Positions 18,419 to 26,794 are shown, counted from the stretch's first letter. The stretch is DNA of 64,000 bases from Fen-330 sp050008465 (GCA_050008465.1 JBEKMO010000015.1:62001-126000), one strand, 5' to 3'. Program-made: numbers and translations. The notes: a model not told the origin generated them from the sequence alone.

Positions 18419-19377
18419 AGACTGCGGCGCTGTTGTTGGCGCTGATAAGGGCGCCGGCTCCCTCATCGGACGCGCAGTTGGTGAACGTGGATGTGCTGGT
18501 GTACGAGAAGGACACGGGCCGCCTGGCGGAGCTGCTCGGCCCGCGGGATTTCGTCATTCTGGACGAGGGCGAGCCGCGGGAGGTCAAGACCTTTCAGATC
18601 GAGACGACCTCGCTGGACGTCGTGTTCCTGCTCTACGCCAAGGGTTATGTCCGATTCGCGGGCGATGGGAACGACGTGTTCGCGGGCTTGCGCCAGGCCA
18701 TTGACGAGTTGCGGCCGAGCGATCGGGGCGCGATTCTTCGCAGCGACACGAACGCGGGAGGCGCGGTCCAATTGATGGAGGACAAGCGCAAAATCGATTC
18801 GCGGCGCGTGCGGCAGCGGGGGCGGGTCACCCCGCTGGGGCGCGGCGACCGGCTGTATGACGCTGTGGCATGCGCGATGTCGCTGTTCCCCCGGCCGTAC
18901 GACCCGATGCGGCGACGGGCGATCATCGCGCTCACGGACGACATCGAACGCCACTCCAAGACGAAACTCGACGCGCTGATGGCGGAACTGCTGGAGGGTG
19001 GAGCGACGCTGAATAGCGTGGTGCTGGTGACGGGGCAACCATACATCTCCACGGGCGGGGCGACCATTCCGATTCCAAGAGTGACGAGTCGGCGTATCGG
19101 GGGGACCAACCCGCCCGGAGTTTCGACCCAGCCGGCGGTGGAGGCAACCGGAGGGCAGACGATCCCCGGAGACAAATCGCGCGCGGGGCTGCCGGAGATG
19201 CTGCGGAGGCTGCACGGACGGTACCTGCTGGGCTTCCAGGCACCGGCCTCGGACCGGCGGGTGTTCCGGAAAATCGAGGTAAGGCTGACCGAGGAGGCTC
19301 GGAAGCGGTATCCGAGCGCGGTGATCCGGGCACGGACGGGATACTACACCGTGGAGGGCGCGGCGAGGCAGCGGTAG
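18415..19377 (+). CDS. Exported VWFA-like protein, second of coupled pair
   Basis: 320 residues from a GTG at 18415 that overlaps the preceding stop as GTGA, which decides the start. A short signal-like N-terminus (MKTAALLLALIRAPAPSS after initiation) leads into VDVLVYEKDTGRLAELLGPR, and the VWA core follows (LDVVFLLYAKGYVRF, RAIIALTDDIERHSK). The C-terminal block ending in LPEMLRRLHGRYLLGFQAP and VIRARTGYYTVEG is duplicated as a broken copy at 21479-21789. MIDAS residues are not conserved (LYAKG in place of DxSxS). The pair may form a heteromer; that is inferred only from coupling. Confidence 0.83.
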   Translation: MKTAALLLALIRAPAPSSDAQLVNVDVLVYEKDTGRLAELLGPRDFVILDEGEPREVKTFQIETTSLDVVFLLYAKGYVRFAGDGNDVFAGLRQAIDELRPSDRGAILRSDTNAGGAVQLMEDKRKIDSRRVRQRGRVTPLGRGDRLYDAVACAMSLFPRPYDPMRRRAIIALTDDIERHSKTKLDALMAELLEGGATLNSVVLVTGQPYISTGGATIPIPRVTSRRIGGTNPPGVSTQPAVEATGGQTIPGDKSRAGLPEMLRRLHGRYLLGFQAPASDRRVFRKIEVRLTEEARKRYPSAVIRARTGYYTVEGAARQR

Positions 19378-19410
19378 GCGCGTTGTTAGGCAGAACGACT
19401 ACCTCGCACG

Positions 19411-21306
19411 ATGCGTATTCCCGGATTGGACCTAGAGCCGAGGAATGTCTGGATGGGACCTTCGCAGGCGTTTCCGGGACCGGCCAAAGAACCCGGCGCA
19501 GCCCCCCACGCGCGCTCCAGGCCGGCTCGACTGGCGATGTGGCTGATTCTGGGGGTCCACGCCGGGCTGCTTGTGGCGGCGCTGCCCGACTACCGCGTAA
19601 CGATCGACTCGGGCTACCATATCTCGCTGGCCCGCTGGTATGCCGAGCACGGGACGGCTTTCTGGGACCACATTAACTACGGCCCAGGAGGGCGACCGAA
19701 TCTGCAAGGCCCGGCCACCCACATGGCCATCGCGCTGCTGGGCCGTGTTCTGGGCGGCAGCGGCGACGCCTACGTGCTGGCGAACGCCATTCTGGCGGTG
19801 CTGCAATGGGCGGCGGCGATGTGGACGGCGGTCTATTTCGCGCGCCGCTTTTGCGGAGACTGGGGTGCGTTGTTCGCCGCTGTGCTGCTATCCGGGAATG
19901 CGCTGTCAGCGGGCAGCTTCTCGGTCGCCGTCCCCTCCGGCTGGATCTTCATTCTCGCACCCTGGGCGATCCACTTCTTCCTCGAAGAACGCCTGGTGCT
20001 GGCGACCCTGGCCACGAGCCTGGCGATTTACGTCCATTTGGCAGGGTATGCGACTGTGCCGACCGGGGTGGTGGTGGCAGCGCTGTTGACCCGCCGCTGG
20101 CGTAGCCTGGTGAAGGTGGGCGCCGGTGCGGCGTTTCTAACGGCGCCCTACACGATCCATCTTCTCCGCCACCTGGCTTGGTACCGGGGCCAGCACGGCC
20201 ACGTCGCCCTGGAGCTTGCGCCGCTGATCTACGTGGCAGCGGGGCTGGGCTTGATCTGGCTGCTGCGCCGGCCCAAGGAGCACGTCTTCCTGCTGGCCTG
20301 GTTCGCCGCGCCCATCGCCTGGGTTTTCCAGGATTACACCCGCTTCCTGGCACAAGCGACACTGTCGATGTCGGTGATCGGTGGGGTGTGGGCGGGCAGG
20401 ATGAGTGAACGGATGACCGGCCGGTGGCGTGCGGTGTTCGCCGTTGCGCTGGTAGCCCTAGCGACGCTGCCGTCCCCGCTCAACCACGCGAGCCTAGCTG
20501 GCGAAGCGGCGTGGGTGTCCGGTGTTCGATATCCACGCCTCATCGACTGGAGCGAGGCGCGAACCATTGCCGCCGGGATCCAACAAGCCGGCCTCACGCA
20601 CCGCCTGATCGCCCCCTACAACCCGTCGCAGTGCATCCGCTTTGCGGTTTACGCGCCGCTCCAGTTCGAAAAGGGCCACTGGGTTGAAGTGCAGCCGGCG
20701 AAAGACCCCGCTGAAGACCTCTCGGCCGGCGCAAAAGTCTATGTGGTGCCAGTGGGGCCCGACGATCCGAGCCTCATGGACTTGCAGGGCCGCGGCCTGG
20801 TGACCATCCATGGAGGCAGCGCCATAACCAGTATCGTCACCTTGAAGCCGGCGCCGTTGGAGGCGGTCGTGCCGGTAGTCGCCCGAATGATTTCCGAGGA
20901 GGCGGCGTGGTTGTCCGCGAACGCGAAGAATAACGTGCCGGCGCCATGGGAAGTGGTTCGCTCGCCAGCGGCACTGGCGGAATGGAGGCGCGCCCGAGTG
21001 GTTCAACGCGGGCGCGCCGGCCGCCTGCAACTGGCGATGGCACTGTACGCCTATGCGCTCGAATCAACGGCACCACAAACGGCGCGGGGCGCGCGCGGAG
21101 CCGTCCGCGGCTTCGGCAGCATGGCGAGTTTTCTGGGCGATGAGGCCTGCCTTAACTTCGTCAGCGAGTCTCGCCACCAGCGGATGCGGCAGAACCTGGC
21201 TGAAGTCGCGGCGGCGGCGAGTCGCCTCGGGCCAGAGCCAGCGAGTATCAAGCCGCTGGGTGAAGCGCTTCGTAGGCTGTTCGGCGAGTACTTCACGGCG
21301 GCGTAA
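19411..21306 (+). CDS. GT-C-like multi-pass membrane protein
   Basis: 631 residues; ATG at 19411 without a clear ribosome site (another ATG lies 14 codons in). After a polar N-terminus, about ten membrane spans occupy 45-370 (MWLILGVHAGLLVAALP, LFAAVLLSGNALSAG, LATSLAIYVHLAGYATVP, VFAVALVALATLP). The first external loop carries DSGYHISLARWYAEHG, the acidic loop typical of GT-C glycosyltransferases (PMT/GT39-like). The remaining 250 residues are soluble and unrecognised. It may therefore transfer sugar from a polyprenyl-linked donor, but no specific acceptor can be named. It sits between the VWFA pair and a broken VWFA copy. Confidence 0.75.
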   Translation: MRIPGLDLEPRNVWMGPSQAFPGPAKEPGAAPHARSRPARLAMWLILGVHAGLLVAALPDYRVTIDSGYHISLARWYAEHGTAFWDHINYGPGGRPNLQGPATHMAIALLGRVLGGSGDAYVLANAILAVLQWAAAMWTAVYFARRFCGDWGALFAAVLLSGNALSAGSFSVAVPSGWIFILAPWAIHFFLEERLVLATLATSLAIYVHLAGYATVPTGVVVAALLTRRWRSLVKVGAGAAFLTAPYTIHLLRHLAWYRGQHGHVALELAPLIYVAAGLGLIWLLRRPKEHVFLLAWFAAPIAWVFQDYTRFLAQATLSMSVIGGVWAGRMSERMTGRWRAVFAVALVALATLPSPLNHASLAGEAAWVSGVRYPRLIDWSEARTIAAGIQQAGLTHRLIAPYNPSQCIRFAVYAPLQFEKGHWVEVQPAKDPAEDLSAGAKVYVVPVGPDDPSLMDLQGRGLVTIHGGSAITSIVTLKPAPLEAVVPVVARMISEEAAWLSANAKNNVPAPWEVVRSPAALAEWRRARVVQRGRAGRLQLAMALYAYALESTAPQTARGARGAVRGFGSMASFLGDEACLNFVSESRHQRMRQNLAEVAAAASRLGPEPASIKPLGEALRRLFGEYFTAA

Positions 21307-21343
21307 CCCCGAGAGTTGCCGGCCGGCACGATGGCGGGTGAAA

Positions 21344-21476
21344 TCAGCTCAGCACAGCCGCCAGGTGGGATATGGCTCGCTCGATCCGACTCTCGGCAAG
21401 GCTTCCGTGTCCGAACACCAGAGCGGGTTCTGGGGGAGCTTGGAAACAGTAATCGCGCATCGGGTAAAGGCCGATC
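21344..21476 (-). pseudogene. C-terminal fragment of a MocR-type PLP regulator
   Basis: On the minus strand this stretch reads IGLYPMRDYCFQAPPEP, then ALVFGHGSLAESRIERAISH, then LAAVLS and a stop. That matches the end of aminotransferase-like GntR/MocR regulators (GVYPxxxYY...LLLGYGxLxExxIxxGVxxLAxxL). Nothing upstream in the frame continues the protein: at about 21477 the sequence switches to the broken VWFA copy. It is a gene scrap of roughly 43 codons, identified by pattern only. Confidence 0.45.
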
Positions 21477-21478
21477 GA

Positions 21479-21789
21479 TCGGGGCGGGTGCGGCAGCGGG
21501 GGCGGCGCACTCTGATGGGGCGGCGCGACCATCCCGATTCCGATCGTGACCAGCCGGCGGTGGTGGAGGCAACCGGAGGGGAGACGATCCCCGGGGACAA
21601 GTCGCGTGCGGGGCTGCCAGAGATGCTGCGGAGGCTGCACGGGCGATACCTGCTGGGCTTCCAGGCACCGGCATCGGACCGGCGGGTGTTCCGTGAAGAT
21701 CGAGGTCAGGCTGACCGAGGAAGCCCGGAAACGGTATCCGAGCGCGGTGATTCGGGCGCGGACGGGATACTACGGCTGGGGGGGCATGC
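21479..21789 (+). pseudogene. Frameshifted partial copy of VWFA gene 3' end
   Basis: About 300 bases closely match the end of the VWFA gene at 18415-19377. GTGCGGCAGCGGGGGCGG is shared at the left edge (18809 and 21490), an internal segment is deleted, and from GAGGCAACCGGAGGG onward the match is almost continuous (19141 and 21568). One extra base (TTCCGTGAAGATCGAGG versus TTCCGGAAAATCGAGG) breaks the frame. The copy ends as TACGGC and then runs into the tail of the DinB gene. It is a dispersed 3' duplicate without a start, 2 kb from its parent. Confidence 0.8.
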
Positions 21790-22270
21790 CGTAGTTGGAC
21801 CACTCTTCTTTGGAGGGGCCGTAGACGCCGGGGACTTTCAGGCCGGCCTGGCGCATCAGGACCGTCATCTGGCCGCGGTGGTGGCAGGAGTGCTCGAGCA
21901 GGGAGACGAGAACGAAGCCTTTGGTCCAGGACACTCCGTAGATGGGGACGTAGTCGGCGAGCTGGGCGTCGGTCCAGTTGGTTGGGACGGCCTCGGCGAC
22001 GGCTTGCGCGCAGGTGTCAAAGGCGCCGGCGATGGCGGCGGCGGAGGCGGGCAGAGGATCCTTCTCGCTGGCGGCGGCGATGGGCACGCCGACCTCTCCC
22101 AGCGTGTAGGTGATGCTGCCGATGATGTGCCAGGCGATGAAGCCGAGGGTGCGGCCTTCGGGGGTGACGCGCTGGGCGAGAGACTCGTCGGTGAGAGCGC
22201 GGAAGACCTTGAGAGTAGCTTCGCTTTCCATCTTCCAGGCAGTCAGGAAATCGGAGATTGAGTGGAACAT
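21770..22270 (-). CDS. DinB-like metal-binding protein
   Basis: 166 residues from the ATG at 22270 (FHSISDFLTAWKMESEATL). The four-helix DinB/YfiT fold is indicated by the three spaced histidines: AWHIIGSI at about residue 48 and LEHSCHHRGQM near 130, the usual nickel/zinc triad. Proteins of this superfamily are thiol-S-transferases or of unknown activity; the substrate cannot be told from sequence. The gene is divergent from the methionine synthase/MTHFR gene 66 bases away. Its 3' end runs over the broken VWFA copy by 20 bases. Confidence 0.82.
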   Translation of the reverse strand: MFHSISDFLTAWKMESEATLKVFRALTDESLAQRVTPEGRTLGFIAWHIIGSITYTLGEVGVPIAAASEKDPLPASAAAIAGAFDTCAQAVAEAVPTNWTDAQLADYVPIYGVSWTKGFVLVSLLEHSCHHRGQMTVLMRQAGLKVPGVYGPSKEEWSNYGMPPQP

Positions 22271-22336
22271 GACACCAAGATAGCCGAACTGGCGAGCTCC
22301 GGGCAACGGGTGGAAGTGCTACGATTGCTTACAGTT

Positions 22337-24187
22337 ATGCGGGCGGCCGAATTCCGCGAACAACTCGCCCGCCGCGTTCTGGTGGCCGACGGGGCGATGG
22401 GGACGATGCTGTACTTGAAGGGCATCTTCATCAACCGCTGCTACGACGAGCTGAACCTGTCGGCGCCGGCGCTGGTGAAGGAGGTGCACGAGGAGTACGT
22501 AAAGGCGGGCGCGGAAATCATCGAGACGAACACGTTCGGGGCGAACCGCATGCGCCTGGCGGCGTACGGATACGCGGACAAGCTGAAGGCGATCAACCAG
22601 GCGGGGGCGCGGCTGGCACGGGAGGCGGCCGGGGAGCAGGCGTTCGTGGCGGGATCGATGGGGCCGCTGGGGGTGCGCATCGAGCCGCTGGGGCCGACGT
22701 CGTTCGCCGAGGCGCGCGCGGCGTTCCGGGAGCAGGCGGAGGCGCTGGTGGAGGCGGGGGTCGATCTGCTGGTGCTGGAGACGTTCGCGGACATCCGTGA
22801 ACTGCGCGAGGCGGTGCTGGCGGCGCGCGAGGCGGCGGGGGCGGAAATGGTCATCGTCGCGCAGGTAACGATCGACGATTTCGGCAACATGCCCGACGGT
22901 ACCCAGACGGAGGTGTTCACGCGGCGGCTGGAGGAGTGGGCGGCCGACGTGGTGGGGTTGAACTGCTCGGCGGGGCCCAAGGTGACGCTGGAGACCATCG
23001 AGAAGATGGCGCAGTATTCGCGCAAGCCGATGAGCGCGATGCCGAACGCGGGGCATCCGGCGACGGTGGAAGGCCGGAAGATCTACCTGTGCTCGCCGGA
23101 GTACATGGCGCAGTACGCGCGGCGGTTCATCCAGGCGGGAGTGAAGATCGTGGGCGGCTGCTGCGGGACGACGCCGGAGCATATCAAGCTGATCCGGGCG
23201 GAGGCGCGGTCGCTGGAGCCGGCCCATCGGCAGCTCGCGGTTACGGTGGAGGAACCGGCAGCCAAAGCGCAGGCGCTGGCAGCGGCGCCGCTCGCGGAGA
23301 AGTCGAAGCTGGGCGCGAAACTGGCGGCGGGGCGCTTCGTGGCGTTCGTGGAGATCCTGCCGCCGCGTGGGGTGGACGCGAGGAAGGAAATCGAGGGGGC
23401 GCGGCGGTGCGCGGAGGCGGGTATCGATTGCATCAACGTGCCGGACGGGCCGCGGGCCAGCGCGCGGATGAGCGCGCAGGTGACCTGCCAGCTCATCCAG
23501 CAGCAGGCGGGCATCGAAGCGGTGATGCACTTCTGCTGCCGGGACCGCAACATCCTGGGGATTCAATCCGAGCTGCTGGGGGCGCACGCGGCCGGGGTGC
23601 GGAACCTGATCTGCATCACCGGGGATCCGCCGCGGATGGGGGCGTATCCGAGCGCCACGGCGGTGTTCGACGTGGACGCGATCGGGCTTACCAACATCGC
23701 CAGCAACCTGAATCACGGGCTGGACATCGGGGGCAACCCGATGGGGTCGCAAACGGCGCTGGTGATCGGCGTGGGGGCCAACCCGGGGGCGTTGAATCCG
23801 GAGGAAGAATTGCGCCGGTTCGAGTGGAAGGTGCGGGCGGGGGCGGAGTACGTGGTGACGCAGCCGGTGTTCGACCTGGACCTGCTGGAGCAGTTCCTGC
23901 GGCGGACCGAGCACGCCAGGATTCCGCTGATTGCGGGCATTTGGCCGCTGGCCAGTTACCGCAACGCCGAGTTCATGGTGAACGAGCTGCGCGTGGCGGT
24001 GCCGGAGCAATACATGGAGCGGATGCGGTCGGCCGACTCAGGGGAGAAGGCGCGGCGGGAGGGCATCGCGATCGCGCAGGAAATGGTGCGGCGGGTGCGA
24101 CCGATGGTGGCGGGCGTGCAGTTGAGCGCGCCGTTCGGGCGGTACGCGATGGCGATCGAGGTGGCGCAGGCGATCGGAACGCGGTAA
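22337..24187 (+). CDS. Bifunctional homocysteine S-methyltransferase / methylenetetrahydrofolate reductase
   Basis: 616 residues from the ATG at 22337; an in-frame GTG 25 codons earlier would overlap the divergent DinB start and is less likely. Residues 1-300 are the homocysteine methyltransferase barrel (VADGAMGTMLY, ETNTFGANRMRL), with zinc ligands in GLNCSAGP and GGCCGTTPEH. Residues about 320-616 are the MTHFR barrel (FVEILPPRGVD, LICITGDPPRMG, IGLTNIASNLNHGLDIGG). The layout is that of Bacillus YitJ. It links folate one-carbon units (5,10-methylene to 5-methyl-THF) with methyl transfer to homocysteine to make methionine, in the cytoplasm. FAD and NAD(P)H would serve the reductase half. 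Length is normal. Confidence 0.93.
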   Translation: MRAAEFREQLARRVLVADGAMGTMLYLKGIFINRCYDELNLSAPALVKEVHEEYVKAGAEIIETNTFGANRMRLAAYGYADKLKAINQAGARLAREAAGEQAFVAGSMGPLGVRIEPLGPTSFAEARAAFREQAEALVEAGVDLLVLETFADIRELREAVLAAREAAGAEMVIVAQVTIDDFGNMPDGTQTEVFTRRLEEWAADVVGLNCSAGPKVTLETIEKMAQYSRKPMSAMPNAGHPATVEGRKIYLCSPEYMAQYARRFIQAGVKIVGGCCGTTPEHIKLIRAEARSLEPAHRQLAVTVEEPAAKAQALAAAPLAEKSKLGAKLAAGRFVAFVEILPPRGVDARKEIEGARRCAEAGIDCINVPDGPRASARMSAQVTCQLIQQQAGIEAVMHFCCRDRNILGIQSELLGAHAAGVRNLICITGDPPRMGAYPSATAVFDVDAIGLTNIASNLNHGLDIGGNPMGSQTALVIGVGANPGALNPEEELRRFEWKVRAGAEYVVTQPVFDLDLLEQFLRRTEHARIPLIAGIWPLASYRNAEFMVNELRVAVPEQYMERMRSADSGEKARREGIAIAQEMVRRVRPMVAGVQLSAPFGRYAMAIEVAQAIGTR

Positions 24188-24212
24188 AAAGGAAGCTGAC
24201 CCTCAGGGCTTG

Positions 24213-24845
24213 ATGGCCACAGACCTTATCGAGATCGAACCGGACCGGCCGAGCGCGGAGGCGCTCGATAGAGCTGCCGCGGCTATCCGCCGTGGGGCGG
24301 TGGTGGCAATTCCCACAGATGCTCTCTACACCCTGGTCGCCGACCCGTTCAACCTGTGCGCGGTGGGGCAGGTGTTCCTGGCCAAAGGCCGGGAGCCGCA
24401 CCGTTCCCTGCCCCTGCTGATTCCCGATTCGACGGCGGCCGAAGACCTGGCCAAGGAGATCCCGGACCGGTTCTACGTGCTGGCCCGGCGGTTCTGGCCG
24501 GGACCGCTGACCATCATCGTGCCAGCGGCGGCGAAGGTGCCGCTGAAAGTGACCGGGAACACCGGGCGTCTGGCGCTGCGACGAACCCGTTCGGTGGTCG
24601 CCAACGGCCTGCTGGAGCGGCTGGGGCAGCCGCTGGTGGCCACCAGCGCCAACATCTCGGGGCAGCCGACCTGCCGGAGCGGGATCGAGGTGTTTGGGGT
24701 GATGGACGGGCGGGTGGCCCTGGTGCTGGACGGGGGCTTTTGCGCCGGCCCGGGCAGTACCACGGTGGATATCACGGACCCGGTGTGGAAAATCATCCGG
24801 GAAGGCGCGATCCCGGTGAAGGACGTGGCGGAGTGTCTGGGGTAA
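24213..24845 (+). CDS. Threonylcarbamoyl-AMP synthase (Sua5/YrdC family)
   Basis: 210 residues from the ATG at 24213 (a TTG directly precedes it). The YrdC fold is seen in GAVVAIPTDALYTLVADPFN, the KxR...S motif in AKGREPHRSLPLLI, RFWPGPLTIIVPA and VATSANISGQPT. The enzyme makes threonylcarbamoyl-AMP from threonine, bicarbonate and ATP, for t6A37 modification of ANN-decoding tRNAs by TsaBDE, in the cytoplasm. It lies 25 bases after the methyltransferase/MTHFR gene and probably shares its transcript. The length fits a single-domain TsaC rather than a two-domain Sua5. Confidence 0.9.
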   Translation: MATDLIEIEPDRPSAEALDRAAAAIRRGAVVAIPTDALYTLVADPFNLCAVGQVFLAKGREPHRSLPLLIPDSTAAEDLAKEIPDRFYVLARRFWPGPLTIIVPAAAKVPLKVTGNTGRLALRRTRSVVANGLLERLGQPLVATSANISGQPTCRSGIEVFGVMDGRVALVLDGGFCAGPGSTTVDITDPVWKIIREGAIPVKDVAECLG

Positions 24846-24871
24846 GCCAGATTGACGAATTACGATTTTGT

Positions 24872-24922
24872 CATTGACGATTGAAGGGCGGAGTCCGGGC
24901 CCCGCGCGGCCAATCGTCAATG
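24872..24922. repeat. 12-base inverted repeat with ATTGACGATT units
   Basis: CATTGACGATTG at 24872-24883 is perfectly inverted as CAATCGTCAATG at 24911-24922, around a GC-rich 27-base loop. The same heptamer-like unit recurs at 24851 (ATTGACGAAT) and 24927-24941 (CAATCGTCAATCGTCA). It lies just upstream of the probable 6S RNA promoter, after the tsaC-like gene, and may be a degenerate terminator or a dispersed repeat. Confidence 0.6.
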
Positions 24923-24944
24923 GAACAATCGTCAATCGTCAGTT

Positions 24945-24956
24945 TTCTGGTATCAT
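24945..24956 (+). promoter_or_regulatory. Probable 6S RNA promoter (-10 element)
   Basis: TTCTGGTATCAT contains a -10 hexamer TATCAT (24951-24956) preceded by TGG, i.e. an extended -10. It is placed about 7 bases ahead of the predicted 5' end of the 6S RNA closing stem. No good -35 is seen; the repeat CAATCGTCAATCGTCA lies where it would be. Confidence 0.45.
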
Positions 24957-24962
24957 CGATCT

Positions 24963-25161
24963 CGGAGCGTATTCGAAGGCTGGGCGGTCACCAATATTTG
25001 AACCTAACACTCAGATATAGGGAGTCCGACTCGATTTTGCGCCGGTGAGCAAGCTCCGGTCCGAACTGGGCCATGGAGAAGCCTGAAGGCGCTCGGAGGA
25101 CACCCACCCCGTTCACAAAACAGGGGTCAAAGACGGGGCCGCCACGCTCACGGGGCGCTCC
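24963..25161 (+). ncRNA. ssrS: 6S RNA (SsrS) candidate
   Basis: The segment around 25042-25113 closely follows the 3' half of the bacterial 6S RNA bubble: GGTGAGCAAGCTCCGGTCCG, then GAGAAGCC, then GAGGACACCCACC. Escherichia coli has GGTGAGCATGCTCGGTCCG, GAGAAGCC and GACGACACATTCACC in the same order. Flanks pair as a closing stem: GGAGCG (24964-24969) with CGCTCC (25156-25161), and inside it GGCGG (24983-24987) with CCGCC (25139-25143). Length of about 200 bases is normal. 6S RNA mimics an open promoter and sequesters sigma70-RNA polymerase in stationary phase. It occupies nearly all of the 356-base gap before the ymdB gene, which starts 40 bases later. Confidence 0.85.
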
Positions 25162-25201
25162 ACTTCCTCCAGCCGAGTCTTGTTGTACCAGCGAGAGTTG
25201 A

Positions 25202-25987
25202 ATGAACCTGCTGTTCATCGGGGACGTGTTCGCGTCCCCCGGGCGACGGGCTGTGGCCGAGTGCCTTGCGGAGATCATCTCCTCCGAGCGCGTCGACCTG
25301 GTGGTGGCCAACGGAGAGAACGCCGCGGGCGGGTTCGGAATCACGCCGCTGGTGGCCGAGGAGCTGTTCACGATGGGCGTGGACGTCCTCACGACGGGCA
25401 ACCACATCTGGGACAAGCGGGAGATCTACGACTACCTGGAGCGGCAGCCGCGGCTGCTGCGGCCGGCCAACTACCCCGGCCAGAGTCCGGGACGCGGGGT
25501 GCACGTGGGCCGGGCGCGAAACGGGGTGGAAGCGGCGGTCATCAATCTCCAGGGCCGCACGCACATGCTGGCCATCGACGACCCGTTCCGCAAGGCCGAC
25601 GAGATCCTCGGCGCGCTGGACCCGTCGGTGAAGGTCCGGCTGGTGGATTTTCACGCCGAGATCACCAGCGAGAAGATGGCGATGGGGTGGTACCTGGACG
25701 GGCGGGTCTCGGCGGTGATTGGATCGCATACGCACATTCCGACCGCCGACACCCGCATCCTGCCGGGCGGGACGGCATACCAGACCGACGCGGGGATGAC
25801 CGGGCCGTACGACTCGATTATCGGCATCGAGAAGGGCATCGTCCTGCGGCGGTTCCTGACCGGGCTGCCGGTACGCATGGAAGCGGCTCGCGGTAAGGTA
25901 GAATTGCATTCTGTGCTTGTAGACGTGGACGACGTCACCGGGAAGGCGGTTTCCGTGCGGCGGTACACGGTGGAGCGCAGTCGCTAG
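25202..25987 (+). CDS. ymdB: YmdB-like metallophosphoesterase
   Basis: 261 residues. All metal-ligand positions of the YmdB/TIGR00282 family are present: Asp8 (FIGD), Glu39 and Asn40 (GEN), Asn67 and His68 (GNH), His151 (DFHAE), His176 and His178 (GSHTH). The family hydrolyses 2',3'-cyclic nucleotides with a di-iron or di-metal centre in the cytoplasm and affects biofilm and stress decisions in Bacillus. The gene follows the 6S RNA and is separated by only 3 bases from a GGDEF gene, so the unit may combine two nucleotide-signalling enzymes. Length matches the family. Confidence 0.92.
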   Translation: MNLLFIGDVFASPGRRAVAECLAEIISSERVDLVVANGENAAGGFGITPLVAEELFTMGVDVLTTGNHIWDKREIYDYLERQPRLLRPANYPGQSPGRGVHVGRARNGVEAAVINLQGRTHMLAIDDPFRKADEILGALDPSVKVRLVDFHAEITSEKMAMGWYLDGRVSAVIGSHTHIPTADTRILPGGTAYQTDAGMTGPYDSIIGIEKGIVLRRFLTGLPVRMEAARGKVELHSVLVDVDDVTGKAVSVRRYTVERSR

Positions 25988-25990
25988 CCC

Positions 25991-26794
25991 ATGTCACCCT
26001 GGCTGCTTTCGGTCATCGTGGAGTTGCTGGTCAGCCTGCTGTTCTGCGGGGTGCTGTACTACCTTCGCCGCTCGCTGACCCGGAAGAGCCTGGTGTTCTG
26101 GCTGTTGCTGTGGATAGGACGCGGAGCGGCCTCCCTGATCGCGCTGCGCTACCTGACGGCTACCGAGCGGGTCGCGGTGGTGTTCTACGCGCCGCTGCAA
26201 GTCGCGTTCGCGCTGGCGCTGGTGGTGATCGCAGTGCGGCTGGAGAACCAGAAGGAGCAGCTCCGCGTGCTGAACGAGGAGCTGACGCGCTTGCGGAAGC
26301 AGGCGGCGGGGCAGCTCGATCACGACCCGCTCACCGGGCTGATGAACCGCTCCGCGTTGTCGCGCTGGATCGACGAGGAGCACGGGTTCGAGGGGCTGGT
26401 GGTGGTCTGCGACATGGACGACTTCAAGGTGCTGAACGAACTTTTCGGCCACCTGGTGGGGGACGAGATCCTGCACGGGGTGGGGCACCTGATCATCAGC
26501 TCGGTCCGGGACGAGGACCTGGCGTTCCGCTGGGGCGGCGACGAGTTTGTGCTCTTCTTCCGCACCTGCGACAAGTCGCTGGTGGAGTCGCGGATGGCCG
26601 GGATCGAGGAGCGGCTGAAGACCTTCCACATCCGGCACCACGGGCAGACCGCGGTCCGGTTCAGTTGGGGCATCGCGCCGACCACCGGCCGCCCGCTGCG
26701 CGACAGCCTGGCCGAGGCCGACCGGCTGATGTACGAGTCCAAGCGCGCACGGCGCGGAGACCCTCCGGCCGGAAAGCCGCCCTCAAGTGGCTGA
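25991..26794 (+). CDS. Membrane-anchored GGDEF protein, probable diguanylate cyclase
   Basis: 267 residues. Two or three membrane spans lie at about 1-25, 33-55 and 60-82 (LLVSLLFCGVLYYL, VAFALALVVIAVRL), followed by a short coiled segment (ENQKEQLRVLNEELTRLRK). The GGDEF domain begins at HDPLTGLMNRSAL, and the intact catalytic motif GGDEFV lies near residue 185. The inhibitory RxxD I-site normally five residues before GGDEF is absent (DLAFRWGGDEF), so feedback inhibition by c-di-GMP is unlikely. It would make c-di-GMP from two GTP at the inner membrane. Its 3' end overlaps the dehydratase start by 8 bases. Confidence 0.87.
   Translation: MSPWLLSVIVELLVSLLFCGVLYYLRRSLTRKSLVFWLLLWIGRGAASLIALRYLTATERVAVVFYAPLQVAFALALVVIAVRLENQKEQLRVLNEELTRLRKQAAGQLDHDPLTGLMNRSALSRWIDEEHGFEGLVVVCDMDDFKVLNELFGHLVGDEILHGVGHLIISSVRDEDLAFRWGGDEFVLFFRTCDKSLVESRMAGIEERLKTFHIRHHGQTAVRFSWGIAPTTGRPLRDSLAEADRLMYESKRARRGDPPAGKPPSSG

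Noticed and set aside
17492..18466. N-terminal extension of the GH97 frame across the divergent VWFA gene
   Set aside because: The extension is low-complexity Arg/Ser-rich and covers the opposite-strand VWFA gene; the ATG at 17491 has a signal peptide.
22319..24010. 563-codon minus-strand frame opposite the methyltransferase/MTHFR gene
   Set aside because: Arg/His-rich shadow of a well-conserved enzyme.
24872..24941. CRISPR-like array
   Set aside because: The short repeated unit has no regular spacers and mixes orientations; only an inverted repeat with a few extra units.
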